Source: Nageia nagi (taxonomy: Eukaryota; Pinophyta). Taken from it: a DNA stretch of 64,000 nucleotides. The notes under the pieces were generated by a model, which searched no databases, was not told the origin of the DNA, and saw only the letters and a program-made list of their open reading frames with translations. Positions 12,181 through 20,910 of this stretch are shown here, piece by piece; within the stretch, counting starts at the first letter, position 1, and every line of letters begins with the position of its first letter. The stretch is from assembly GCA_050084985.1 (NCBI GenBank), contig JBITNC010000001.1, positions 31,434,001 to 31,498,000 on the forward strand. The letters run 5' to 3'. Position numbers and translations under genes: made by a program.

Positions 12181-12847
12181 CAAAGTACAAGTTAAAAAAA
12201 TAAATATTGATACATTGTTTGATACTAGTTCACAAGCTAACTTGATTTCTAAGGAATATTTAAAATCACTTACACTCACTACTCAACCACATCCATACCC
12301 CTATCCATTGGTATGGGTTCATAAAAATTCCAAGTTAGAGATAACTAGACAATGCAAATTGAAATTTGGGATCAACAAAGATTACATTGATGAGGTTTTA
12401 CTTCCTATTGTACCTTTGGATATTTGTGGGATTGTGTTTGGAAGTACTTATATATGGGATAAAGATACTTTGTTTTATAGAAAGAAAAATAAATATAGAC
12501 TCATTAAGTATGGAATTGAATATGTTGTTAATTCACATCAAAGCATGAAAAGGAATATCTCTTTGATTATTATAGGACAAGCAAAGAGACTTGTTAATAC
12601 AAAAAAAATGCTTACACTTACAATAGTGAATTCTCAAAATAAAGTGGAAATCATTAAAGCTCTTAAAAAATGTGAACCTAAATACAAAGATGAAGTGAAC
12701 GAGGTAATTTCTAAGTTTAAGGATTTATTTAAAATTCCTAAAGAACTTCCACCTAAAAGAGATATGCAACATGAAATTCAATTGCATCATGATGTAGCAC
12801 TTCTTAATATTGGTTTATATAGACATTATTACATGGAAAATAAATAA
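12180..12847 (+). pseudogene. pol: Element B protease and start of RT
   Basis: The longest open stretch of B is 12,215-12,847 (210 codons). It contains the protease active site LFDTSSQANLI near 12,218, where the Gly of the Asp-Thr-Gly triad is Ser, followed by YPLVWVHKNSKLEITRQCKL and the segment VPLDICGIVFGSTYI. Near 12,690-12,790 is the linker to RT with FKIPKELPPKRDMQHEIQL, typical of gypsy elements (the LPP-R-DHEI motif). It ends at a stop before RT block 1. Confidence 0.8.
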
Positions 12848-13825
12848 ATTAAGAAACAAATTAAAGGATTGCTGGATCAAGAAGTCATTAGACCAAGCAC
12901 ATGACCATGTGGTTCTCCTATTGTTATAATTCCTAAGAAAAATGGAAATATTGATTTTCATATGCATGATGGATTACTTTTTCATTTGGAAAAGTTTTGT
13001 ATTCCTAAAGGTGAGAGGAATAATCTTATTTGGGAAGCTCACACTTCTCATATTCTAGAAACTTTTTGGTGTTAATAAAACTCTTACTAATTTTCAAAGG
13101 TATTGTTATTGGCCTAAAATACAAGACCATATATCCAGGTATATCAAAGGTTGTATGTTATGTAGTGTTAGCAAACCCAATAATAAGAAGTTGGGGTTTT
13201 ATATGCCATTGTCTATTCCTACTAAACCATGGGAGAGTATTTATATGGATTTTGTTGGTGTTTTACCTATTTCTAAATGAAAAAATGATTATTTGTATGT
13301 GGTTATGGATATATTCAATAAAATGTGCATACTAATTTCATGTAAAAAGGAATGTGATAGGTTAGGAGGCTACTAATATTTTCTTTAATCATGAGTAGAT
13401 ACATTTTGGTCTTCCTACTTCTATCATTTCTAATAGGGATTCTAGGTTTCTTGGTAGATTTTGGAATTCTTTATGGGAAAGGATGAACAATAAGTTAAAG
13501 AGGAGTACAACATTCCATCCATAGAAAGATGGTCAAATAGAGGTGGTAAATAGGACAATGGTACACCTTTTATGAGGTTATTATGGTAAGCATCCTAAGA
13601 ATTGGGATGAATATTTGAGATATATTAAACATGCATATAATTGAGACATACACTCTTCTACAAAAAAATCACCTTTTTAGAAATGTTTTGGTTATTTGCC
13701 AATCACCTTTTGATTTGGCTTTTGCTTCATCTAGTGATGGAGATAGTGTTCTTCATACTGAAGAGGAGCAAGAAAAGAACTTAATTGAGAGGATTAGGGT
13801 GATACATCAAAAGGTGAAGGAATAG
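12848..13825 (+). pseudogene. pol: Element B RT stub joined to integrase
   Basis: RT begins at 12,848 (KKQIKGLLDQEVIRPST, then GSPIVIIPKKNGN) but breaks off near 12,950. The next residues, FHMHDGLLFHLEKFCIPKGE, belong just before the integrase zinc domain, so about 1.2 kb of RT and RNase H is gone. Integrase follows: His-His-Cys-Cys pattern with EAHTSH (13,037), CMLCSV (13,151); core Asp at YMDFVGVLP (13,240), second Asp at SNRDSRF (13,432), Glu at DGQIEVVNRTMVHLL (13,528). A frameshift near 13,067 and stops at 13,279 and 13,565 disable it. Confidence 0.82.
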
Positions 13826-14340
13826 TTGGAGAAGAGTCAGATAAAGTGCAAAGAGAGGCATGATCATCATAGAGTGGATCACAACTTTCAGGTTGGGGAT
13901 CAAGTATGGCTTCATCTTAGTAAGGAAAGACATCATGGTAAGGGGAAAAAGTTGAAACTAATAAGGTATGTACCTTTTAAGATAATTGATCAAGTGGATG
14001 ATAATGCATTTTGGTTAGACTTACCACCTTATATATAGATTTATTCCATTATTAATATGAAGAATTTGAAGTTGTATGAACTAGCATTGGTTGTAAAAGA
14101 TACAAGTGTCATGTTGTTATCCATGGAGGATTTAGCCCTTGAACATATGAGTATTTTAGTTGAGGATGAAGTATTAGAAAAGAAGAAGAGGTCATGTTGT
14201 AGTGGTGAACATGAGTTGTAGTGTATTGGTTTTAATGGCCAACATCCACATAAGGCCAAGTGGTATGCAGTTGATTGAGTGAGGGAAGTCTACCCTCACC
14301 TTATTCCATCATCCTAGGAGCTTTTGGGTAAAAAATCTCT
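13826..14340 (+). pseudogene. pol: Element B integrase C-terminal region
   Basis: An open stretch of 70 codons carries DHNFQVGDQVWLHLSKE and RYVPFKIIDQVDDNAFWLDLP, a GPF-type module that follows the gypsy integrase core. Past the stop at 14,036 the frame continues with MKNLKLYE and then a Lys-rich stretch and HPHKAKW near 14,240, matching the tail in element A. Whether the tail was a chromodomain cannot be decided from sequence this worn. Confidence 0.75.
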
Positions 14341-14345
14341 CTTTC

Positions 14346-14357
14346 AGTGGGAAGGAA
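14346..14357 (+). promoter_or_regulatory. Polypurine tract of element B
   Basis: AGTGGGAAGGAA directly before the LTR start TGATCC. Confidence 0.78.
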
Positions 14358-15125
14358 TGATCCAATATTTGGATCCTTATATTATTTAGTATTGATATGT
14401 TCAATGTTTTCTATTCATAATTAGCTTTCTAACACTTCTTTCACATAGAAAATCTAATTCAATTTGAGGGAGATGTATGATTTCTAAGTTTGAGTATTTT
14501 TTTATTAAAAAATACAACAAGCATAAAAAAATAAAAAAAAGTAATTTTGAATTTACTTCTCCTATTATTGGGATGATTTTATTTAGTAATCCTATTATCA
14601 TCCAAAGAATGTTATCTTTCTTGTTGGTAAGCTCATTTTGGAATATTTTGGAAACCTATTGATACCAACTTGTTGAAGAGGATAAAGAAGCTAAATGGGT
14701 ATCCAAAGATTATTTTTGTTTATTATTTCCTTAGCTATAACACATCCAAATTTTACTCCAAAATTTGTATAAAGAGGTATCAAAATGGACATGTTGGGGG
14801 AGGAGAGTTTTTGTTTAGTTTTTGAAGTGTTTTTTAAAGCTAAAGTTTGTGAGTGAATGTGAAAATATACTAAAGGATTATGGAGGTCCTTTTGTAAGAG
14901 AATTCCATCCACTTTGAAGAGAGAGCTAAGATTACTAGAGTAGCCCACATTAGGTGAACTAGGGTAAAATTACTTATCTTTTGTGTGATTGGAGTTCTAT
15001 TTTTCTTCTTTGGTTTTGCATACATGATTTCTTAACTTCCTTACAAGAACTTAATTTAATTGAATGTGGAATGATCCTAGTTTGAGATTTGAATTTTAAA
15101 TTTAATTCTTATGGATTATGGATCA
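14358..15125 (+). repeat. Element B 3' LTR
   Basis: 768 bp, TG to CA, colinear with 9,902-10,958 apart from the missing 290 bp. Confidence 0.85.
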
Positions 15126-15130
15126 TTCTA

Positions 15131-15618
15131 CTACTTGTAGTTAAACACATAGGATTATGATGACTGTTCCATAGATGATGATGTTTCTCACTCACAAGGA
15201 AGTTTTCCTAGGTTAAACTATTTTCTCTTATGAGTCAAAGGGTTATCATCAGGTGAGGATGTGAAATTTAGTAGATGTATGTTCTCTTAGGTGATATGGA
15301 CCTTGAGTAGGAAACCACTACACCATGTCCAAAATATTTGTTGCATAGTTCATAAAGTGGAAATGGTGGGGTCACATTTAAGACATCTTCTCAATAGGAT
15401 TAGCTTTATGGAGTGAATACCAAAAGAGATTTAATTAGAGTTGGATAATTTGGACTTTATCCAATCTTTCCATGTGGGTGCTAACTAGCTAGTAGCATTG
15501 AGAAGCTCATGTGGATCACCTTTATCCATTCCTAGATCTTTCGAGTGTTTAAAATAATAAAAAAATTATGTTTGAATTTTTAGGGTTTGGAATGTATAGA
15601 ATAAGAGGATGCATTACA
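15131..15618 (+). repeat. Element C 5' LTR, right piece
   Basis: CTACTTGTAGTT at 15,131 matches 30,454 onward, continuing colinear to the LTR end (GATGCATTACA here, GATGCATTATA at 30,931). Confidence 0.86.
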
Positions 15619-15619
15619 T

Positions 15620-15631
15620 TGGTATCAAAGC
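15620..15631 (+). promoter_or_regulatory. Primer-binding site of element C
   Basis: TGGTATCAAAGC, one base after the LTR end, differs from the initiator-Met primer site at one position. Confidence 0.85.
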
Positions 15632-15689
15632 ATCAAGTTTAAATTATTGAGTCTATGGTCCACTATTCTTTTGCTATAAGAATTTAGGA

Positions 15690-16720
15690 AGTCATGATGA
15701 GTATGCTTGAGCCTAATAACAATACCATTTAGTGGACTTAGATTATGGAAATTCCAATACATTTAACAAGAGCTTTAGGAAACTAGTGACAAGGTGTAAA
15801 AAATGGCCTTCCCTTGAATACCAATGCTAGGAAAAACCAAAAAAATGTTAGGGGCCAAAATGCAAATGTTAGGGGTCAAAATGCGAAAAATAGAATAATG
15901 AGGAATGCCAATAAAAGGGTTCCAAACAACAAGAATGAGAGTTCTTCAAGTTGTTCCATCTAAAATAATGGAGGAGAAGAATCCATCATGAGATTACAAG
16001 AGCAGGTTGTGGAGCAACAAGAGATAATAAACAATATGCTAAATCCTTGAGGTAAACCTCCAAGAGAAGAACCTATTCTAGGATAAGCAAGACCTAAAGG
16101 GATGGATGATTAGATCTAGGAAAGAATTGAATAAGAACTTGCAACAAATCTTAAGAAAGCTTAGATCCCAAAATGTAATGGTAAGTAAGAAGGAAAATAA
16201 GCAAAAGTATAGTTAGAAGAAGACAAAACCTACTTCTCAATGAAAAAATTATCACTTGAGACCAAAACAATATGGAATACATATAATTTTCAAGATATTG
16301 CTCTAGAGTGGTGGAATGCATACAAGATTGAGCATGAGATCCAATACTTGAAGTGGAAAGAATTTATTGCAACATTTTGCAAGAAATTCATTCCTTAAGT
16401 GTACTATGATATAAAGTATAAAAAATACTATACTTTTCAACAAGGATTCATGAGTGTTTAGAGATCTCATCAGAGATTTGTTAAACTTCTTAAGTACATC
16501 CCAAAAGATAAGAATCATATGAAGTTGCATAGATTCCTTATGGGATTATATCCCAAGAATAAGACTATGGTAAACATGCTAAATACCAAAATAATAGAAG
16601 AGGCATATGATTTTGTAAAAAGGGAATAAAGTAACTTAGGTATCAAGAAGACTTTTATGAATTAGAAGCTTTTGGATAAAAATGATAAGGAAATCCATCG
16701 AAAGAATCATAATGTAGAGC
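15690..16720 (+). pseudogene. gag: Element C gag remnant, first part
   Basis: The early part (15,694-16,070) is hydrophilic and includes a 20-bp tandem duplication (AAATGTTAGGGG-CAAAATGC, 15,844-15,885). The core from about 16,290 reads ALEWWNAYKIEHE, LKWKEFIATFCKKFIP, then HQRFVKLLKYIP, MKLHRFLMGLYP and IIEEAYDFVKRE, the usual Retrotrans_gag order. It is cut at 16,720 by element F and resumes at 23,816 in the same frame. Stops at several points show decay. Confidence 0.77.
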
Positions 16721-16725
16721 ATCAA
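16721..16725 (+). repeat. Element F target-site duplication, left
   Basis: ATCAA, identical to 23,811-23,815. Confidence 0.9.
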
Positions 16726-16955
16726 TGTTATGACCCCACATGGCTATGCATTGGGTTACTTATGTTGTAAAAGCTATTTATAGAGGGCTTCCTTGTTATT
16801 AAAAAATAAAAGAAGAATGATTTGAGTTTTATGTGAGAAGTGATTCACAAAGAGCTACCCCCTTGAAGTGATGCAAGTGATCCATAAGTACAAAATTAGT
16901 GTATTTTTATAGGATTAACCCATAATCCATTTATAGTACATATGGGACCATAACA
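16726..16955 (+). repeat. Element F 5' LTR
   Basis: TGTTATGACC to CCATAACA. Colinear with 23,543-23,810 from TATGCATT onward; about one base in ten differs by eye. Confidence 0.87.
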
Positions 16956-16957
16956 TC

Positions 16958-16969
16958 TAGTATCAAAGC
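16958..16969 (+). promoter_or_regulatory. Primer-binding site of element F
   Basis: TAGTATCAAAGC, two bases after the LTR, two mismatches to the initiator-Met site. Confidence 0.75.
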
Positions 16970-17854
16970 TTTGATTTTGACTCTTATGGGTATTGTTTTT
17001 ACTAGCACTAGTGGTTTCTATTATCTATAATTGATTTTGTGTGTTGAGTGATTTTAGAGCTTTAAGTGGTTTTGGTTGTATGGGAAAATTTGTGTAGTGT
17101 AGGCCCATTTTATATTTTTAGTAGATTTATGGGAGATATGGAGTAGAAGCCTACAAGTGAAATTAGATCTAAGTAGAGAATGCATGAGCAATAATTTCAT
17201 TGGTATAAGACATCTCAAGAGGATTTGAGTTTGTGCATAGTCATTTGGAGGTAGATCCCATGAAGTACATGGCAAAGGTAGCTAGATCTAGGTTTTGCAG
17301 CATAAGCATAAGGCTATGTAAGAGAAGTGGCGATGGCATAGGAGTGGTAAGGTAGAAAGAAGCCCTAACATCCATAAATCTGGTTATCAAGATAGAAAGG
17401 GGAAAGATCCAAAACATGCAAGTTTTTACAGGCTTAAATAAGGGCTTATGGGTATTTGGGGTTTCCACACTAGCATCATCTAGTAATAGGAATAAATTTC
17501 ATGTTAGAGGGTTTGATCAAAGATTGTAAGGCTTAAAGTGCAATGTCACCATTTTAATTTTTGAAGTTTTATCTTTAATTTTTTCAAGGATGTGTGTTTA
17601 ATATTTTGGCTTTTGGGGGTTCGTTATTGGTCCAAAGGAGGTCATGTGACTAGTCATTTTGCATGCTCTTATCAAGATCTTTCCAATGGTATATAATTGG
17701 AATCAATCAAAGACTTGTAGAAAAATTTATGGAATTTGGAAGGCTTCTTGATATTTCATTTGTTTTAAATTTTTTGTAAAGAGGTCCTTTTTTGAGGTTG
17801 TGAACAATACCTATTAGACACTCTAAATTGGGATATTTAGAGTAGTTAAAAAAA
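16970..17854 (+). other. Element F leader, no recognisable coding
   Basis: AT-rich sequence without a convincing frame in sense orientation. Minus-strand open stretches at 17,054-17,468 resemble no known family and are probably chance. Confidence 0.5.
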
Positions 17855-18003
17855 ATGGCTTACATGTATCCTTATCAAACATCCTTGATAAAACACTATC
17901 ACATTGAATTTACTAATTTTTGTGCTTTCAATGTATTTCATGTAGACACATACAAATGTTTCTTCATTCAAGGATTACATGAAGACATTAAGCCTAAGGT
18001 TAC
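17855..18003 (+). pseudogene. gag: Element F gag fragment, part 1
   Basis: An ATG at 17,855 opens a frame that includes FIQGLHEDIKPKV, which resembles the C-terminal half of retrotransposon gag cores (typical wording F-GLHPEIK-KV). The frame is interrupted by element D after 50 codons and continues at 22,748 in phase once D and its TSD are removed. A stop lies just upstream of the ATG, so the N-terminal half of gag is absent or in another frame. Confidence 0.6.
17999..18003 (+). repeat. Element D target-site duplication, left
   Basis: GTTAC, identical to 22,743-22,747. Confidence 0.95.
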
Positions 18004-18154
18004 TGTTGATTGAGATTGTGTAATATGTGCGCCTGGAACAATCTTAACCAAAGTAGTTCACGAACAGGCTGTAGGACGCAGCCTGATCTCCGGAGAAGGC
18101 CGGTTCCTTATCCATTGGGTATAGAAAAAGTAACTGGAAAGAGATAAAAAGGAC

Positions 18155-18315
18155 AGAGTGCGAGAGATTAAAGCAAAAGAGTAAGGGTAACAAGAGAGGA
18201 AATAAAAAGGACAGGGTGCGAGGAATGTAAGCAAAAGGATGAGAGTAACAGGAAAGGGATAAAAGGATAGAGTAACAGGAAAGGGATAAAAGGATAGGGT
18301 AACGAGAGAGAAAGC
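18155..18315 (-). repeat. Short tandem repeats in element D R/U5
   Basis: Two units of about 58 bp (AAAAAGGACAG-GTGCGAG type) followed by two of 27 bp (ATAAAAGGATAG-GTAACAGG). Duplicated in the other LTR at 21,062-21,222. A worn counterpart is seen in element N near 61,840-61,890. Confidence 0.8.
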
Positions 18316-18652
18316 AAAGGGGTAGATCACTAGTTCAGCGCGGGCTTTCGCAGTGTGCGAAACCTTGGCCTGAATCTAGTGTCGCAGCCACAGAACAAGT
18401 CCTCACTCTCTGAATAGCTCCCCAGCTTCTACTCTACCATGTAGCAGACACAGTTATACTAGCAACCCGCAACTATTACTCAGGAAACAAGCTAAGCTGC
18501 CACAATGTAACCAAATTAAGAATAACAATTACGAGTGCTAGACAAGAAAGGTCAAGATGGTTTCATAGTACCGGACTGAAGCTACAGGTCTTCGAGAACA
18601 AATGAAAAGGGCAATACTAGGCTTCCGACCCTAGTTTCTCTTTATTTTCATA

Positions 18653-18660
18653 TATTTATA
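18653..18660 (-). promoter_or_regulatory. TATA box of element D LTR
   Basis: TATAAATA on the minus strand, about 1,175 bp into the LTR and downstream of the repeat array, as expected for a U3 promoter. The matching box of the other LTR is at 21,560-21,567. Confidence 0.7.
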
Positions 18661-18954
18661 CTGTATTAACAACAGTTACAAGGTTACAGAACGGAAACGT
18701 TTACAAAAACAGCCGCAAGATTCCGGCCTTCTTGAACTGCTATCAACTACATATGACACTTGGCCGACTGTTACAAAATGGGGCAGATTGCTGATAATTC
18801 GATTCCCTTGATGATGGCGCTCTGGAATTTTGCAGACTTCTCTCTCTCTCTCCCGGGATGTTCAATTCTCCGACTCTAACTCTTTGATCTTTCGTTGCGG
18901 GCCTGTTTTCCTCTTGACGTGGTCTTAATTCCAAATGTTAATCTTTTCCCCTTC

Positions 18955-19765
18955 ACCTGACGTCAGCTTCAAGTCTCCGGAATTCTTCATTCCATTGGCT
19001 CCGGACACTAAGTCACTCCTTGATGATGTCATCCATTCCGGGCTCCGGTTTGCTTTATGATTGTAAACTTTATATCTCCTTGTGACATCACCTTTGAATC
19101 TCCGGAATTTCTCGCTCGCTGGTTCCGGATACTAATCTTCTTTTTGCTGATGTCATCTGTTCCGGGCTCCGGTTTCCCTTCCGGATGTAGACTTTGCCTT
19201 TCCATGTGACGTCATTTCCGGACCTCCGGAACGCTTCGCCTTCCGGATAAGACGGTGTAGACTTCATTGCTTCCGGAGTCTGATTTCCTGCAAGATATGA
19301 ACACTGTTCTACCTGTGACATCGCCTTCATATGTCCGGAATGCTCCATGTACAGATTCCGGGCCTTCTAGTTACCTTTGATGACTCGTCATCTCCGGACT
19401 CCGGTTCCATCAAAATGCGAACGTCGTTTCACCTGTGACGTCATCTTTCTTTCCTCCGGAATGTTTTCCTTTATGGCTCCGGCTACTAAGTCACTACTTG
19501 CTGGCGTCATCTCCTCCGGACTCCGGAGTCCTTTGCAATTGTGAACCTCGTCCATCCTTGCTGATGTCACCTTCTTATTTTTCCGGAATGCTTTACCCGA
19601 AGGCTCAGGATACGAAGTTACTCCTTGCAGACGTCATCTTGTTCCGGAATTCGGTCTTCGCCAAAATATGACTATCTTTTCTCCGCGACCTCTTCTTTTC
19701 ATTCCGGAGGGCTTTATTCACTGACTCCGGCTGTTTATTTATTCCGGAATGGCTCCGGGGACATT
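18955..19765 (-). repeat. Degenerate ~122-bp tandem array in element D U3
   Basis: Anchors of the type TGACGTCA or TGACATCA recur at about 18,958, 19,082, 19,205, 19,315, 19,435, 19,561 and 19,684 (spacing 110-126). Each unit also carries TCCGGAAT, a GCTCCGG-TACTAAGTC segment, a second GATGTCATC and TCCGG-CTCCGG. TGACGTCA is the palindromic core bound by plant bZIP proteins; that this array acts as an enhancer is inference. Same array at 21,862-22,672 in the other LTR. Confidence 0.82.
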
Positions 19766-19835
19766 TAGGTGAACTTAGGATAATAATTAGAATACCCCGG
19801 ACCCTATTTCAAGAATTTCAATGTAGGAATCTACA

Positions 19836-19960
19836 TTGTGGCGACTTCTGAGGGAAAATTTCGCCTTTATGGAAGAGGAATTTAGAACCCATTCTGTTAT
19901 TTACATGAATCAAAGAATTGTGCATTCCTTTAGCTCTGCAGATTCAGGATCTGCTGGACT
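19836..19960 (-). other. Element D 3' untranslated stretch
   Basis: Between the gag stop and the 3' LTR. The expected polypurine tract next to the LTR is not obvious in gag sense (CAGAAGTCGCCACAA). On the plus strand TGGCGACTTCTGAGGG lies three bases from the LTR and looks like a primer site, which would suit the opposite orientation; the TATA box, gag and relic N all argue against that. Confidence 0.45.
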
Positions 19961-20764
19961 TTATTCCAATTCGCCGGGATCCCGGAAAAATCCTTCAGCC
20001 TTGCTTGCGCTAAGGCCGTATGATTCAGCATATACTGCTTGTCTATAGACCTCCGGAAAGGTATTCACTCCGGAATTTTGGATTTGCAGAGAGAGATCCG
20101 GAGGAAAGGCTCTCAGGTAATACATCAAAGCTTGAAACTGCTGAGGCCTGACTGGCATGGGTACTCTCGTCCATGTTTTCTGGAATCTAATGTTAAAATC
20201 TGGGATGTTCTCTTGTTCAAACCTTTTGATTGACGTGAACTGAGTGAGCAGAGAAAAGGGATCCCCTAGTTCATTAAACTCCAGGATAAAGGGCTCTGCC
20301 AGTTGAGCCCAGGTACTGATGGATCCATTAGAAAGGCCCCTGTACCAATCCAGGACCTTTCCTTTGAAAGATTGAGCCAGTAATCTCACCATAACATCTT
20401 CATGCTGAATATTGTGAATCTTTGCTAGGCCGGCTACATCCACACAGTGCTCATAAGCCGTTTTTTCTGAAGTTGCATCAAACTCCGGAAGGGTTTTAAA
20501 AACATTTGCTGGGATATCATGTAATACCGCCAGAGCTATAGGAACTCCATTGTCCCATTCCGGATAAATATTCTGAGCTGGATTAGCCATTCTAGGGAAG
20601 GTATCTCTAGTATGAAGATTGGGTGGTTCTGGCTTGATAGAGGATTTTAGGGAGTCGACACTATTCAGAGACTTGGACTTGATCAGGGTCTTTCTCCTAG
20701 GAGTATCTAACTTCCCAAATTCCGGTTCTTCTTTTGCGGCTCTAGTTTTAGATCTTGTCCACAT
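19961..20764 (-). CDS. gag: Element D Gag, intact
   Basis: Gag would form the particle that packages element RNA. I take the ATG at 20,764, giving 267 residues; the open frame extends upstream to about 20,869 but without ATG. The N-terminal ~85 residues are basic and low in structure (MWTRSKTRAAKEEPEF). The core has YPEWDNGVPIAL, AYEHCVDVAGLAKI, VMVRLLAQSFKGKVLDWYRG, STWAQLAEPFILEFN, IPDFNIRFQKTW and MYYLRAFPPDLSLQI, the order of Retrotrans_gag. There is no zinc knuckle and no protease. A relic with the same core is at 62,540-62,850. It is the only undamaged frame of recognisable family in the window. Enzymes for its movement must come from a full-length partner. Confidence 0.85.
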   Translation of the reverse strand: MWTRSKTRAAKEEPEFGKLDTPRRKTLIKSKSLNSVDSLKSSIKPEPPNLHTRDTFPRMANPAQNIYPEWDNGVPIALAVLHDIPANVFKTLPEFDATSEKTAYEHCVDVAGLAKIHNIQHEDVMVRLLAQSFKGKVLDWYRGLSNGSISTWAQLAEPFILEFNELGDPFSLLTQFTSIKRFEQENIPDFNIRFQKTWTRVPMPVRPQQFQALMYYLRAFPPDLSLQIQNSGVNTFPEVYRQAVYAESYGLSASKAEGFFRDPGELE

Positions 20765-20769
20765 AAACT

Positions 20770-20840
20770 CTAGATTGCAAAAGAAAATGACAGGTTCAAA
20801 GCACCTATGATATTCATAAATAATTTGCTTTAATACATAC
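20770..20840 (-). other. Possible short intron in element D leader
   Basis: Minus-strand sequence has GTATGT right after an ATG (donor, 20,840) and a T-rich tract with CAATCTAG (acceptor, ends 20,770), 71 bp apart and just upstream of the gag ATG. Both fit plant splice consensus. Splicing would join an upstream ATG out of frame with gag, so the benefit is unclear and this may be chance. Confidence 0.25.
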
Positions 20841-20880
20841 CATGGATGGTGCTTCAGCAGAGTCGCCAATAATTTCTTCG

Positions 20881-20899
20881 TGTCCCACCGGGCGTGCCA
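20881..20899 (-). promoter_or_regulatory. Probable primer-binding site of element D
   Basis: TGGCACGCCCGGTGGGACA on the minus strand, 11 bases inside the LTR end. It starts with TGG, complementary to a tRNA CCA end; the tRNA is not identified. Element N has TGGCATGCCTAATGG in the same position. Confidence 0.65.
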
Positions 20900-20910
20900 A
20901 AAAGAAATAC

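Larger units (their letters stand above)
9902..15125 (+). mobile_element. Element B: Ty3/gypsy retrotransposon lacking RT, inserted in C's 5' LTR
   Basis: LTRs at 9,902-10,958 and 14,358-15,125 share the opening ATCCAA-ATTTGGATCC and the closing ATGGAT-ATG segment. The flanks join to give a sequence colinear with the unbroken 3' LTR of element C near 30,449, which is direct evidence of the insertion site. Internal order is primer site, gag, protease, short RT stub, integrase, C-terminal tail, polypurine tract. It belongs to the same family as A and E but has lost most of RT and all of RNase H. Confidence 0.88.
18004..19835 (-). repeat. Element D 3' LTR (in element sense)
   Basis: 1,832 bp, TG to CA. 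In element sense it starts at 19,835 (TGTAGATTCC) and ends at 18,004 (CAATCAACA). U3 contains the ~122-bp repeat array, then a TATA box, then an R/U5 with pyrimidine-rich short repeats near the end. No protein is expected: open frames within it exist in both LTRs. Confidence 0.95.

Noticed and set aside
13030-13335. 101-codon plus frame
   Set aside because: Out-of-frame shadow of the element B integrase.
18058-18330. 90-codon minus-strand frame of hydrophobic repeats, duplicated at 20,965-21,237
   Set aside because: It is the translation of short pyrimidine-rich DNA repeats in the D LTR; present twice because LTRs are duplicated.
18743-19671. Short frames on both strands in the D LTR (for example 19,435-19,671 and 19,088-19,348)
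   Set aside because: They lie in the U3 tandem array and repeat the palindromic words; no protein family and no start context.
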